Numbered from the stretch's first letter, positions 38,320 to 48,261 are shown. The stretch is 64,000 nt of DNA from Pseudomonas sp. S35 (GCF_009866765.1 NZ_CP019431.1:4588001-4652000), one strand, 5' to 3'. Translations and numbers: made by a program. The notes: generated by a model not told the origin, from the letters alone.

Positions 38320-39452
38320 TAGAGGCAGGCCTCCACCAGATGCTTGCCGATATCGTCCAGGCTGTAGACGGCGTCGGCCAGGTCAGCCTTGACGATGGCC
38401 ATGGGCATGCCATAGATCACACAGCTGGCTTCATCCTGGGCCCAGATTGCACTGCCGCCCTGCTTGAGCAGGCGGGCGCCTTCACGGCCGTCGGCGCCCA
38501 TGCCGGTGAGCACCACCGCCAGAACTTTGTCACCGTAGGACTTAGCCGCCGAGCCGAAGGTGATGTCCACGCACGGCTTGTAGTTGAGGCGCTCGTCGCC
38601 TGGCAGGATTTTGATCGCGCCACGGCCATCGACCATCATTTGCTTGCCACCCGGGGCCAGCAACGCCAGGCCAGGACGCAGGATGTCACCATCCTCGGCT
38701 TCCTTGACGCTGACGCGGCACAGCTTGTCCAGGCGCTCGGCAAAGGCCTTGGTGAACGCCGCCGGCATGTGCTGGATCAACACGATCGGCGCCGGAAAGT
38801 TGGCCGGCAGCTGGGTCAATACGCGCTGCAAGGCCACCGGGCCGCCGGTGGAGGTACCGATGGCGACCAATTTATAGGCCTTGCGCTTAGGTGCCGCCGA
38901 ATGCGCAGCAGCCGGGGCCGACGTACGTACCGGTGGCGGCGCAGGCCGTGCAATCGGTGCAGGCGCCGGGCGACTGAACGAGGAACTGGTGGGCGCAGCC
39001 GCAGGCGCTACCGGCGCTGGGGCAGGCGTTGGCGCGCTGAACAGGCTGCGACGGTTACTGCGGGAAATGCTGTGGACTTTCTCGCACAGCAGTTGCTTGA
39101 CCTTCTCGGGGTTGCGCGAGATGTCTTCGAAATTCTTCGGCAGGAAGTCCACCGCACCGGCATCCAGCGCATCGAGGGTCACTCGGGCGCCTTCATGGGT
39201 CAGCGAGGAGAACATCAATACCGGGGTCGGGCAGCGTTGCATGATGTGCCGGACTGCCGTGATGCCATCCATCATCGGCATCTCGTAGTCCATGGTGATC
39301 ACGTCCGGCTTCAGCGCAATGGCTTGATCAATCGCCTCTTTGCCGTTGGTGGCCGTACCGACCACCTGGATGCTTGGATCGGCGGAAAGAATTTCCGAGA
39401 CGCGGCGGCGGAAGAAACCCGAATCGTCCACCACCAGGACCTTGACTGCCAT
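38319..39452 (-). CDS. cheB: Protein-glutamate methylesterase CheB
   Basis: A 377-residue adaptation enzyme that demethylates chemoreceptors. The receiver domain has VVDDSG and phospho-Asp55 ([11 protein letters not shown]). A long Ala/Pro linker (about 150-205) leads to the methylesterase domain with Ser in [11 protein letters not shown], His in LIQHMPAAF and Asp in [10 protein letters not shown]. The ATG at 39450-39452 follows CGGAG; the longer frame adds nine unsupported residues. It follows cheA and precedes motC. Confidence 0.95.
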   Translation of the reverse strand: MAVKVLVVDDSGFFRRRVSEILSADPSIQVVGTATNGKEAIDQAIALKPDVITMDYEMPMMDGITAVRHIMQRCPTPVLMFSSLTHEGARVTLDALDAGAVDFLPKNFEDISRNPEKVKQLLCEKVHSISRSNRRSLFSAPTPAPAPVAPAAAPTSSSFSRPAPAPIARPAPPPVRTSAPAAAHSAAPKRKAYKLVAIGTSTGGPVALQRVLTQLPANFPAPIVLIQHMPAAFTKAFAERLDKLCRVSVKEAEDGDILRPGLALLAPGGKQMMVDGRGAIKILPGDERLNYKPCVDITFGSAAKSYGDKVLAVVLTGMGADGREGARLLKQGGSAIWAQDEASCVIYGMPMAIVKADLADAVYSLDDIGKHLVEACL

Positions 39453-39500
39453 AAACACTCCGTTAGGCGGGGCGGGCATTACCGCCCTGCCCCACCAGAA

Positions 39501-41699
39501 TCAAATACGCCGAGCGGCGTAACGCTTGAGCATGCTCGGAACATCGAGAATCAGCGCGATCCGACCGTCACCGGTGATGGTCGCACCCGACATGCCCGGG
39601 GTTCCCTGCAGCATTTTGCCCAAAGGCTTGATGACCACTTCTTCCTGGCCAACCAGTTGATCGACGACAAAGCCGATGCGCTGGGTGCCCACGGACAGAA
39701 TCACCACATGGCCTTCGCGCTGCTCCTCATGGGCAGCCGATGCAACCAGCCAGCGCTTGAGGTAGAACAGCGGCAACGCCTTGTCCCGCACGATCACCAC
39801 TTCCTGGCCGTCCACCACATTGGTACGCGACAGGTCGAGGTGGAAGATTTCGTTGACGTTGACCAGCGGGAAGGCGAAAGCCTGGTTGCCCAGCATCACC
39901 ATCAGGGTCGGCATGATCGCCAAGGTCAACGGCACCTTGATCACGATCTTGGAGCCCTGGCCCTTGGTCGAGTAGATGTTGATCGAGCCGTTGAGCTGGC
40001 TGATCTTGGTCTTCACCACGTCCATGCCCACGCCACGGCCCGACACGTCGGAAATCTCGGTCTTGGTCGAGAAGCCTGGGGCGAAGATCAGGTTGTAGCA
40101 CTCGGTGTCGGTCAGCCGGTCGGCGGCGTCCTTGTCCATCACGCCGCGCTTGACCGCGATATTGCGCAAGATCGCCGGGTCCATGCCTTTGCCGTCATCG
40201 GTAATCGACAGCAGGATATGGTCGCCTTCTTGCTCCGCCGCCAGAATCACCTTGCCACCACGGGACTTGCCCGAGGCTTCGCGTTCTTCCGGGGTTTCGA
40301 CGCCGTGGTCGACGGCGTTGCGCACCAAGTGGACCAGCGGGTCGGCCAGGGCCTCGACAAGGTTTTTGTCGAGGTCGGTTTCTTCACCCACCAGTTCCAG
40401 GTTGATCTCTTTCTTCAGCTGGCGTGCCAGGTCACGGACCAGGCGCGGGAAACGGCCGAAGACTTTTTTGATCGGCTGCATGCGCGTTTTCATCACCGCG
40501 GTTTGCAGGTCGGCCGTCACCACATCGAGGTTCGACACGGCCTTTTGCATGGCTTCATCGCCGCTGCTCAGGCCCAGGCGCACCAGACGGTTACGCACCA
40601 GTACCAGTTCGCCGACCATGTTCATGATGTCGTCCAGGCGCGCGGTATCGACCCGCACCGTGGTTTCGGCTTCACTGGCCGGTTTTTCCGGCGGCGGTGG
40701 CGCAGCTGCACGCGCCGGTGCTGGAGCCGGGGCGGCTGGCTTGGCCGCTGCCACAGGTGCAGGTGCAGCCGCTTTGGCCGCAACCGGTGCCGCCGTCGCC
40801 ACAGCCGCCGCCGAGGCGACTTCGGTGAACTTGCCCTTGCCGTGCAAATCGTCCAGCAGCGCTTCGAATTCGTGATCGGAGATCAACCCATCGTCCGCAG
40901 GCTTGGCACTGGCAGGTGCAGCAGCAGGCGCTGGCGCCACGTCTGGCAGGGCGTCGACGGCGAACGTGCCTTTGCCATGCAACTGGTCAAGCAAGGCTTC
41001 GAATTCGTCATCGGTAATGTCGGTACTGGCCGGGGCCGCAGGCGCTTGGGCAGCGGCAACCGGCGCCACCGCATCGGCGGCGAACTGGCCCTTGCCGTGC
41101 AACTGGTCGAGCAGCGATTCGAACTCGGCGTCGGTGATGTCTTCGCTGGTCGGCGCCGCTGCCGGGGCAGGCGCCGCCGGTGCTTCAGCCTCGGCCTTGA
41201 CGGCACTGAGGGAGTTGAGCAACTGCTCGAACTCGCTGTCCGTTACATCGGCTTCTGGCTGCGCCACCGGCTCAGGCGCGGCTTCAACCACCGGCGCTGC
41301 CGTGGTGTCGGCCGGCTCTGCATAGCGCGCCAGGGCGGCCAACAGTTCCGGCGTGGCCGCGGTGATCGGGGCACGTTCACGCACTTGGCTGAACATGCCG
41401 TTGACCGCATCCAGTGCTTCGAGAATCACGTCCATCAATTCCGAATCAACGTGACGCTCACCCTTGCGCAGGATGTCGAACACGTTCTCGGCGATGTGGC
41501 AGCACTCCACCAGCTCATGGAGCTGGAGGAAGCCGGCGCCCCCTTTTACAGTATGAAAACCGCGAAAAATTGCATTGAGCAGGTTCGCATCATCCGGTCG
41601 GCTTTCCAGCTCGACCAGTTGTTCGGACAGTTGCTCTAAAATTTCGCCGGCCTCTACAAGGAAATCCTGAAGGATCTCTTCATCGGCGCCGAAGCTCAT
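39501..41699 (-). CDS. cheA: Chemotaxis histidine kinase CheA
   Basis: A 732-residue CheA. The P1 Hpt domain covers residues 1-130 with phospho-His49 (GFHTVKGGAGF). A low-complexity Ala/Pro linker (131-340) replaces a recognisable P2 domain. Dimerisation, ATPase (LVRNAVDHG, DDGKGMD, GRGVGMDVV) and CheW-like P5 domains fill the rest to the C-terminus. The linker holds four copies of an EFExLL motif, at Phe157, Phe193, Phe233 and Phe278; the last three are extended to DQLHGKG or DDLHGKG. CheA phosphorylates CheY and CheB. It lies directly after cheZ and before cheB. Confidence 0.96.
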   Translation of the reverse strand: MSFGADEEILQDFLVEAGEILEQLSEQLVELESRPDDANLLNAIFRGFHTVKGGAGFLQLHELVECCHIAENVFDILRKGERHVDSELMDVILEALDAVNGMFSQVRERAPITAATPELLAALARYAEPADTTAAPVVEAAPEPVAQPEADVTDSEFEQLLNSLSAVKAEAEAPAAPAPAAAPTSEDITDAEFESLLDQLHGKGQFAADAVAPVAAAQAPAAPASTDITDDEFEALLDQLHGKGTFAVDALPDVAPAPAAAPASAKPADDGLISDHEFEALLDDLHGKGKFTEVASAAAVATAAPVAAKAAAPAPVAAAKPAAPAPAPARAAAPPPPEKPASEAETTVRVDTARLDDIMNMVGELVLVRNRLVRLGLSSGDEAMQKAVSNLDVVTADLQTAVMKTRMQPIKKVFGRFPRLVRDLARQLKKEINLELVGEETDLDKNLVEALADPLVHLVRNAVDHGVETPEEREASGKSRGGKVILAAEQEGDHILLSITDDGKGMDPAILRNIAVKRGVMDKDAADRLTDTECYNLIFAPGFSTKTEISDVSGRGVGMDVVKTKISQLNGSINIYSTKGQGSKIVIKVPLTLAIMPTLMVMLGNQAFAFPLVNVNEIFHLDLSRTNVVDGQEVVIVRDKALPLFYLKRWLVASAAHEEQREGHVVILSVGTQRIGFVVDQLVGQEEVVIKPLGKMLQGTPGMSGATITGDGRIALILDVPSMLKRYAARRI
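40827..41249 (-). repeat. Four-copy EFExLL repeat in the CheA linker
   Basis: Residues 151-291 of CheA carry four repeats. Copy 1 is the shortest (TDSEFEQLLNSL). Copies 2-4 share the longer form, I(T/S)D-x-EFE-x-LLD-(Q/D)-LHGKG-x-F, and are 40-45 residues apart, separated by Ala/Pro-rich spacers. Confidence 0.9.
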
Positions 41700-41710
41700 G
41701 TGGGTGCTCC

Positions 41711-42499
41711 TTAGAAGCCTAAACTGGATAACAGGTCATCTACGTCATCCTGACCTGACACAACGTCTTCACGTTTATCGGCATGAATCTGCGGACCTTC
41801 ACCCTTGGCGAGATGTTTTTGTGGATCTTTTTCAGAGAGGATCGCTTCGCGGTCATGTTCGATGCCGGCAAAACGGTCGACCTGGCCAGCCATGAGTACC
41901 AATTTGAGCAGGTTGCTTTCCACTTCGGTGACCAACTGGGTCACACGCTTGATCACCTGACCGGTAAGGTCCTGGTAGTCCTGGGCCAGCAGAATGTCAT
42001 TGAGGTTGCTGGCAACCGTGCGGTTTTCCTGCTCGCTGCGTGACAAGAACCCTTCGACCCGACGGGCCAGCTCACGGAACTCTTCAGCCCCCACTTCCCG
42101 GCGCATGAAGCGGCCCCAGTCGTTGCTCAGGGCTTGGGCTTCAGTGGCCATGCCATTGACCAGGGGCGTGGCGTTTTCCACCAGGTCCATCGTGCGGTTG
42201 GCCGCCGCCTCAGTCAGCCTGACCACGTAGGACAGGCGTTCGGTGGCGTCAGTGATTTGTGAGATTTCTTCGGCCTGGGGCATATGCGGGTCAATCTGGA
42301 AATTGACGATCGCACTGTGCAGCTCGCGTGTGAGCTTGCCCACTTCCTGATACAGGCCGCGGTCACGGGTCTGGTTGAGCTCATGGATCAACTGCACCGC
42401 GTCGCCGAACTGGCCTCTTTCAAGGCTGTCGACCAACTGGTGAGCATGTTTTTTCAGGGTCGACTCGAAGTCTCCCTGTGACGTTTCTTTATGCTCCAT
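41711..42499 (-). CDS. cheZ: CheY phosphatase CheZ
   Basis: A 262-residue CheZ, mostly a long helical hairpin. The catalytic region is in ILLAQDYQDLTGQVIKRV, whose Gln inserts into the CheY active site. A flexible acidic tail ends in the CheY-binding peptide DDVDDLLSSLGF. It removes phosphate from CheY to end the signal. It lies between cheY and cheA, 18 nt after the former. Confidence 0.96.
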   Translation of the reverse strand: MEHKETSQGDFESTLKKHAHQLVDSLERGQFGDAVQLIHELNQTRDRGLYQEVGKLTRELHSAIVNFQIDPHMPQAEEISQITDATERLSYVVRLTEAAANRTMDLVENATPLVNGMATEAQALSNDWGRFMRREVGAEEFRELARRVEGFLSRSEQENRTVASNLNDILLAQDYQDLTGQVIKRVTQLVTEVESNLLKLVLMAGQVDRFAGIEHDREAILSEKDPQKHLAKGEGPQIHADKREDVVSGQDDVDDLLSSLGF

Positions 42500-42517
42500 A
42501 GCTCCCCCGCGATGGCA

Positions 42518-42892
42518 TTAGCCGTGGATGCGTTCGAAGATCTTTTCGATCTTCTCTTTCAAGGCCTGTGCAGTGAATGGCTTGACCACATAACCGTTGA
42601 CCCCGGCCTGGGCGGCTTCGATGATCTGCTCACGCTTGGCTTCGGCGGTCACCATCAACACGGGAAGGCTGCGCAGCTTTTCGTCGGCGCGCACGTGGCG
42701 CAACAGGTCGATACCGGTCATTCCCGGCATGTTCCAGTCCGTTACCAGAAAGTCGATGCTCCCGCTGTTGAGGATCGGAATTGCCGTCAGGCCGTCATCC
42801 GCCTCGACCGTGTTTGTGAACCCAAGGTCACGCAACAGGTTTTTTATGATCCGCCGCATCGTTGAGAAGTCATCAACGATGAGGATTTTCAT
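42518..42892 (-). CDS. cheY: Chemotaxis response regulator CheY
   Basis: A 124-residue single receiver domain that binds the flagellar switch when phosphorylated. Acidic pocket VDDFS, phospho-Asp52 (TDWNMPG), Thr in VTAEAK and Lys in VVKPFTAQ are all present. The ATG at 42890-42892 gives the family start [14 protein letters not shown]; a TTG 24 nt upstream has no support. It opens the cheYZAB-mot-par-cheW series. Confidence 0.97.
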   Translation of the reverse strand: MKILIVDDFSTMRRIIKNLLRDLGFTNTVEADDGLTAIPILNSGSIDFLVTDWNMPGMTGIDLLRHVRADEKLRSLPVLMVTAEAKREQIIEAAQAGVNGYVVKPFTAQALKEKIEKIFERIHG

Positions 42893-43006
42893 GTTCTTGT
42901 CCAATTCGACCTCCAAGCAGTCTTAAACGCGCCCAGCACCTGGACGCGCCATTTCAATCAACAGGCATTACACAAAAAGGACTGCTGGGAACACCACGGG
43001 TCGAAC

Positions 43007-43031
43007 CCGCGAAGGCCAATCACCTTCGCGG
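43007..43031. other. Hairpin between fliA and cheY
   Basis: A perfect 9-bp stem CCGCGAAGG/CCTTCGCGG with a 7-nt loop, about 30 nt after the fliA stop. A T5 run on the minus strand is about 25 nt further on, too far for a classical terminator. It may act as an attenuator or RNA-stabilising stem between fliA and cheY. Confidence 0.5.
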
Positions 43032-43061
43032 TATCGCTTCGCAGTGCCCCCACACCGCCTG

Positions 43062-43802
43062 TCAGCGCGCTCGCCACTCTCCCAATCGCCCGCGCAAGCG
43101 GGCTGCGCATTGGCTGTGCAACTGGCTGACACGCGATTCACTGACCCCCAGGACCTCACCGATTTCCTTGAGGTTCAGCTCTTCGTCGTAGTACAGCGCC
43201 AACACCAACCGCTCGCGCTCGGGCAAGTTGGCAATGGCGTCCGCCAATGCGCCCTGGAAGCGTTCATCTTCCAGGTCGCGCGACGGCTCCATGTGTGCGC
43301 TCGCGCCGTCCTCGTGCAGCCCTTCGTGTTCGCCGTCCTGCAACAGGTCGTCGAAACTGAACAGGCGGCTGCCCAAGGTATCGTTCAAAATCCCGTAGTA
43401 ATCGTCGAGACTCAATTGGAGTTCGGCCGCAACTTCGTGATCTTTAGCGTCGCGACCGGTTTTTGCTTCAATTGCACGAATTGCGTCACTGACCATGCGC
43501 GTATTGCGGTGCACCGAACGCGGCGCCCAATCGCCTTTACGCACCTCATCGAGCATCGCGCCACGGATACGGATACCCGCATACGTCTCGAAACTCGCGC
43601 CTTTGCTGGCGTCGTATTTGGTCGACACTTCGAGCAGGCCGATCATGCCGGCCTGGATCAGGTCCTCGACCTGCACGCTGGCGGGCAGGCGAGCCAACAA
43701 GTGATAGGCGATACGCTTGACCAGCGGCGCATAGCGCTCAATCAACTCACCCTGGCTGTCACGGGCAGATTTCTTGTAGGCGTTGTAGCCGTTCGCTGTC
43801 AT
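43062..43802 (-). CDS. fliA: Flagellar sigma factor FliA (sigma-28)
   Basis: A 246-residue sigma-28 factor for late flagellar and chemotaxis genes. Region 2 is in about residues 20-95 (LVKRIAYHLLARLPASVQV, EDLIQAGMIGLLE, FETYAGIRIRGAMLDEVR), region 3 in the middle and region 4 at the end (LPERERLVLALYYDEELNLK then GVSESRVSQLHSQ). The ATG lies in an ATGA overlap with fleN. Its activity is usually checked by FlgM, not in this window. The cheV promoter at 28924 is a likely target. Confidence 0.97.
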   Translation of the reverse strand: MTANGYNAYKKSARDSQGELIERYAPLVKRIAYHLLARLPASVQVEDLIQAGMIGLLEVSTKYDASKGASFETYAGIRIRGAMLDEVRKGDWAPRSVHRNTRMVSDAIRAIEAKTGRDAKDHEVAAELQLSLDDYYGILNDTLGSRLFSFDDLLQDGEHEGLHEDGASAHMEPSRDLEDERFQGALADAIANLPERERLVLALYYDEELNLKEIGEVLGVSESRVSQLHSQCAARLRGRLGEWRAR

Positions 43803-44632
43803 AGCACCGGTCCTGCGCTCGTCTGATGTACCAATCGCTCGACGAAAAACTCCAGATGCCCCCGAGGGTTGGCGGGCAACGGCCAAGTATCGACCTTCTG
43901 GGCAATAGCCTTGAACGCCAGTGCGCATTTGGAACGAGGGAACGCTTCGTAGACTGCACGCTGCTTTTGCACAGCCTTGCGCACACACTCGTCGTAGGGA
44001 ACTGCGCCGACGTATTGTAAGGCGACATCGAGGAAGCGATCCGTGACCTTGGTCAACTTGGCGAACAGGTTGCGCCCTTCCTGCGGGCTCTGGGCCATGT
44101 TGGCCAGCACGCGGAAGCGGTTCATGCCGTAGTCACGGTTAAGCAGTTTGATCAGGGCGTAGGCGTCGGTGATCGAGGTGGGTTCATCGCAGACCACCAG
44201 CAACACTTCCTGCGCGGCGCGCACGAAGCTGACCACGGACTCGCCGATCCCGGCGGCGGTGTCGATCACCAGCACGTCGAGGTTGTCGCCGATATCACTG
44301 AAGGCCTGGATCAGGCCGGCATGTTGCGCCGGGCTCAGGTGCACCATGCTCTGGGTACCGGAGGCGGCCGGCACGATGCGGATCCCGCCAGGGCCCTGGA
44401 GCAGCACATCGCGCAGCTCACAGCGCCCCTCGATCACATCGGCAAGGGTATGTTTGGGCGTCAGTCCCAGCAGAACGTCGACGTTCGCCAGCCCCAGGTC
44501 AGCATCCAGCAGCATGACGCGACGGCCAAGCTCTGCCAGGGCCAGGGACAAATTCACTGACACGTTAGTTTTCCCGACGCCACCTTTGCCGCCGGTCACC
44601 GCGATCACCTGTACGGGATGCATGCTGCCCAT
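43799..44632 (-). CDS. fleN: Flagellar number regulator FleN (FlhG)
   Basis: A 277-residue MinD/ParA-type ATPase with deviant Walker A (TGGKGGVGKTN, residues 13-23), LLDADLGLANVD and Walker B LVIDTAAG. FleN limits the cell to one or few polar flagella by restraining FleQ, and works against FlhF. The start MGSMHPVQV agrees with P. aeruginosa FleN. The stop overlaps the fliA start, and flhF lies 106 bp upstream. Confidence 0.96.
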   Translation of the reverse strand: MGSMHPVQVIAVTGGKGGVGKTNVSVNLSLALAELGRRVMLLDADLGLANVDVLLGLTPKHTLADVIEGRCELRDVLLQGPGGIRIVPAASGTQSMVHLSPAQHAGLIQAFSDIGDNLDVLVIDTAAGIGESVVSFVRAAQEVLLVVCDEPTSITDAYALIKLLNRDYGMNRFRVLANMAQSPQEGRNLFAKLTKVTDRFLDVALQYVGAVPYDECVRKAVQKQRAVYEAFPRSKCALAFKAIAQKVDTWPLPANPRGHLEFFVERLVHQTSAGPVL

Positions 44633-44738
44633 TTTATTTCTTTACCTTGTCTTGCTTAGACGCAGGCTACATGGCTTGGCCGCGTGAATCGCTTGCAGAC
44701 CATCGATGTAGGTACATTTCACGGTGTTCATCCTGACT

Positions 44739-46055
44739 TCAACCGACCCGTTTTGCCGGGTGGTGGTAGAGGTCGGCGAACATATCGGCCATCGCTTCCT
44801 CGCTAGGCTCTTCTTGCATTTGCACGCTGACGGCGCGGCTGACCAACTGATGACGGCGCGGCAGATGCAGATCATCCGGGATCCGCGGCCCGTCGGTCAG
44901 GTAGGCAACCGGTAGTTCATGGCTGATAGCCAGGCTCAACACTTCGCCCAGGCTGGCGGTTTCATCCAGTTTGGTCAGGATGCAACCGGCCAGGCCGCAG
45001 CGCTTGTAGCTATGGTACGCAGCGGTAAGAACCTGTTTTTGGCTGGTGGTTGCAAGCACCAGGTAATTTTTCGACTTGATGCCACGCCCAGCCAGGCTTT
45101 CCAGTTGCATGCGCAACGCCGGGTCGCTGGCTTGCAGGCCGGCGGTGTCGATCAACACCACGCGCTTGCGCAGCAGCGGGTCGAGCGCGTTGGCCAGGGA
45201 CTGGCCCGGATCGACGTGGGTCACCGGCACATTGAGGATACGACCCAAGGTCTTGAGCTGTTCCTGGGCACCGATGCGGTAGCTGTCCATGCTCACCAGC
45301 GCGATGTTATTGGCGCCGTACTTGAGCACGTAACGCGCGGCCAGCTTGGCCAGGGTGGTGGTCTTGCCCATGCCGGCAGGGCCGACCATGGCGATCACGC
45401 CACCCTCTTCCAAGGGTTCAATTTCCGGGGTGACGATCATCCGCGCCAGGTGCGCCAGCAACATGCGCCAGGCTTGGCGAGGTTCGTCGATTTCGGTGGT
45501 CAGGGCCAGCAGGTCGCGAGACAGCGGACCGGACAGGCCGATGCGTTGCAGGCGGCGCCACAGGTTGGCCTGTTGCGGCTTGCTGCCTTGCAGTTGTGTC
45601 CAGGCCAGCGAGCCGAGCTGCACTTCCAGCAGTTCGCGCAGGCCATTGAGCTCAAAGCGCATCGAATCAAACACACGCTGGTCGACGGCGGCGGCCGGGG
45701 CTGGCGCGGCAGGACGCGGCGGTTCGATGAAGGTCGGCTCAACCAGGGGCTCGGCAGCCGTCAGCGGCAGGCCGGCAAACAACTGGCGATTGGTGGTGGC
45801 ATCGCTGTCGCCACGCATGCTCAGTTCGGCCTGGGCCGAGACGATACGCGAGGCGGTCTTGCGCAGCTCGTCTTCGAGCTCCATGTTCGGCACGCGTGGC
45901 GCCAGCGCCGAGGGGGTGTAATCCAGGGCAGCCGTCAGCTCGACACCGCCGGCAATACGACGGTTACCGATAATCGCGGCGTCGGCGCCCAGTTCATCAC
46001 GGACCAGTTTCATGGCCTGACGCATATCGGCGGCGAAAAAACGCTTCACTTGCAT
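44739..46055 (-). CDS. flhF: Flagellar polar placement GTPase FlhF
   Basis: A 438-residue SRP-type GTPase that places the flagellum at the pole. An N-terminal basic segment begins MQVKRFFAADMRQAM, followed by a variable linker and the NG domain with G1 at about residue 223 (VGPAGMGKTTTLAKLA), VLIDTAGL and TKLDETASLGE. It is 12 nt downstream of flhA and upstream of fleN, with which it controls number and site. Confidence 0.96.
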   Translation of the reverse strand: MQVKRFFAADMRQAMKLVRDELGADAAIIGNRRIAGGVELTAALDYTPSALAPRVPNMELEDELRKTASRIVSAQAELSMRGDSDATTNRQLFAGLPLTAAEPLVEPTFIEPPRPAAPAPAAAVDQRVFDSMRFELNGLRELLEVQLGSLAWTQLQGSKPQQANLWRRLQRIGLSGPLSRDLLALTTEIDEPRQAWRMLLAHLARMIVTPEIEPLEEGGVIAMVGPAGMGKTTTLAKLAARYVLKYGANNIALVSMDSYRIGAQEQLKTLGRILNVPVTHVDPGQSLANALDPLLRKRVVLIDTAGLQASDPALRMQLESLAGRGIKSKNYLVLATTSQKQVLTAAYHSYKRCGLAGCILTKLDETASLGEVLSLAISHELPVAYLTDGPRIPDDLHLPRRHQLVSRAVSVQMQEEPSEEAMADMFADLYHHPAKRVG

Positions 46056-46067
46056 AACCCACTACCC

Positions 46068-48197
46068 TCAGCCGTTGGGCCCTACTGTCGCGACGATAGT
46101 CACTTGCTTGTTGTCAGGAATTTCCTGATAAGCCAAAACGTGCAAATTCGGTACTGCCAGGCGTCCAAACCGCGACAACATCGCGCGGACCGGGCCGGCC
46201 ACCAGCAGAATCACCGGTTGGCCTTGCATCTCTTGGCGCTGCGCGGCGTCGATCAACGAGCGCTGCAGCTTTTCAGCCATGCTTGGTTCCAGCAGAACGC
46301 CCTCTTCCTGGCCTTGTCCTGCCTTCTGAATACTATTGAGCAATATTTGTTCCAACCTTGGCTCCAAGGTGATCACAGGCAGCTCGGAGTCAAGCCCTAC
46401 AATGCTTTGCACGATTGCGCGGGACAATCCGACGCGCACCGCAGCCACCAGCGCGGCGGTATCTTGACTCTTGGCGGCATTGTTGGCGATGGCCTCGGCA
46501 ATGCTGCGGATGTCGCGCACCGGCACCTGTTCGGCCAGCAGCGCCTGCAGCACTTTGAGCAATTGCGACAGCGACAGCACGCCCGGCACCAGTTCTTCGG
46601 CGAGTTTTGGCGAAGCTTTGCCCAGCAAACCCATCAATTGCTGGACTTCTTCGTGGCCGATCAGCTCATGGGAGTGCTTGTACAGAATCTGGTTGAGGTG
46701 GGTCGCAACCACGGTGCTGGCGTCCACCACGGTGTAGCCCAGGGACTGCGCCTGGCTGCGCTGGCTGATTTCGATCCACACCGCGTCCAGGCCAAAAGCC
46801 GGATCTTTGGCGGTAATGCCGTTGAGGCTGCCGAACACCTGCCCTGGGTTGATCGCCAACTCGCGGTCCGGGTAGATCTCGGCTTCGGCCAGGATCACGC
46901 CCATCAAGGTCAGGCGGTAGGCGCTTGGCGCCAGGTCGAGGTTGTCGCGGATGTGCACGGTGGGCATCAGAAAACCCAGGTCCTGGGACAGTTTTTTGCG
47001 CACGCCCTTGATCCGCGCAAGCAATTGGCCGCCCTGGTTGCGGTCCACCAAGGGGATCAGGCGGTAGCCCACTTCCAGGCCAATCATATCGATCGGGGTC
47101 ACGTCATCCCAGCCAAGCTCCTTGGTTTCCTGGGCGCGGGCCGGGGATGGCAGCAGTTCTTGCTGGCGGGCAATTTCTTGTTGGGCGATGACTTTGACCT
47201 GGTTCTGCTTCTTCCAGAACAGGTACGCAGCACCGCCGGCCAGGGCCGCCATGCTCAGGAACGAGACGTGGGGCATGCCCGGCACGATACCCATGATCGC
47301 CATGATGCCCGCCGCCACGGCCAGGGCCTTGGGCGAGGCAAACATCTGCCGGCTGATCTGCTTGCCCATGTCTTCGGAGCCCGAGGCACGGGTCACCATG
47401 ATGGCCGCAGCTGTAGATAACAACAGTGATGGCAATTGCGCCACTAAACCGTCACCGATGGTCAGCAAGGCGTACACCTTGCCCGCATCGCCGAAGGTCA
47501 TGCCGTGCTGGAAGATACCGACGGCCATGCCGCCGATCAGGTTGATGAACAGAATCAACAGGCCAGCGATGGCGTCACCGCGCACGAATTTGCTGGCACC
47601 GTCCATGGAACCGTAGAACTCGGCTTCCTGGGCGACTTCCAAGCGGCGCGTCTTGGCCTGGTTCTGGTCGATCAGGCCGGCGTTGAGGTCGGCGTCGATA
47701 GCCATCTGCTTGCCGGGCATGGCGTCGAGGGTAAAGCGTGCGCTCACCTCGGAAATCCGCCCGGCGCCCTTGGTCACCACCACGAAGTTGATGATCATCA
47801 GGATCGCGAACACCACGATACCGACCACGTAGTTACCGCCGATCACCACCTCGCCGAAGGCCTGGATCACCTTACCGGCGGCGGCGTGGCCGTCCTGGCC
47901 GTGGAGCATCACCACACGGGTGGACGCCACGTTCAGCGCCAGGCGCAACAGGGTCGCCACCAGCAGGATCGTCGGGAACACCGCAAAATCCAGCGGCCGC
48001 AGGGCGTACACGCAGACCAGCAGGACCACGACCGAAAGCGCAATGTTGAACGTGAAGAACACGTCCAGCAGGAACGGCGGCATGGGCAACATCATCATTG
48101 CCAGCATCACCAGCAACAACAACGGCACACCCAGATTGCCTCGCGAGAGGTCAGTCAGGGTCGTACGGGCCGTGCCGAGCATTTGAGAGCGATCCAC
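46068..48197 (-). CDS. flhA: Flagellar export apparatus protein FlhA
   Basis: A 709-residue inner-membrane export gate protein. The N-terminal half has about eight membrane helices (LLLLVMLAMMMLPMPPFLLD onwards) and the conserved FHIPEP-type loop (KGAGRISEVSARFTLDAMPG); the C-terminal half is the cytosolic ring that docks chaperone-substrate complexes. The start is GTG at 48195-48197 (VDRSQMLGTAR), aligning with P. aeruginosa FlhA and preceded by GAGGAA; the longer frame adds 41 unlikely residues. A sigma-54 type promoter lies 65 nt upstream. Confidence 0.95.
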   Translation of the reverse strand: MDRSQMLGTARTTLTDLSRGNLGVPLLLLVMLAMMMLPMPPFLLDVFFTFNIALSVVVLLVCVYALRPLDFAVFPTILLVATLLRLALNVASTRVVMLHGQDGHAAAGKVIQAFGEVVIGGNYVVGIVVFAILMIINFVVVTKGAGRISEVSARFTLDAMPGKQMAIDADLNAGLIDQNQAKTRRLEVAQEAEFYGSMDGASKFVRGDAIAGLLILFINLIGGMAVGIFQHGMTFGDAGKVYALLTIGDGLVAQLPSLLLSTAAAIMVTRASGSEDMGKQISRQMFASPKALAVAAGIMAIMGIVPGMPHVSFLSMAALAGGAAYLFWKKQNQVKVIAQQEIARQQELLPSPARAQETKELGWDDVTPIDMIGLEVGYRLIPLVDRNQGGQLLARIKGVRKKLSQDLGFLMPTVHIRDNLDLAPSAYRLTLMGVILAEAEIYPDRELAINPGQVFGSLNGITAKDPAFGLDAVWIEISQRSQAQSLGYTVVDASTVVATHLNQILYKHSHELIGHEEVQQLMGLLGKASPKLAEELVPGVLSLSQLLKVLQALLAEQVPVRDIRSIAEAIANNAAKSQDTAALVAAVRVGLSRAIVQSIVGLDSELPVITLEPRLEQILLNSIQKAGQGQEEGVLLEPSMAEKLQRSLIDAAQRQEMQGQPVILLVAGPVRAMLSRFGRLAVPNLHVLAYQEIPDNKQVTIVATVGPNG

Positions 48198-48261
48198 CAC
48201 CGGTATTCCTCGTTTCCTTGAAGCAAACTTTTGACGCCGGGAGACGTCCTGGAGGCGGTAT

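Noticed and set aside
38340..41639. 1099-codon plus-strand frame opposite cheA and cheB
   Set aside because: It is an antisense frame whose repeats simply mirror the CheA linker repeats.
41775..41801. Sigma-28-like element inside cheZ (TTATCGGC on plus, 15 nt, TTCA)
   Set aside because: The -35 would be TGAA, and the site lies in coding sequence close before cheA with no other support; probably chance.
43007..43031. Possible tRNA or small RNA near the end of fliA
   Set aside because: Only one hairpin is present; no cloverleaf, no CCA end and no promoter were seen.
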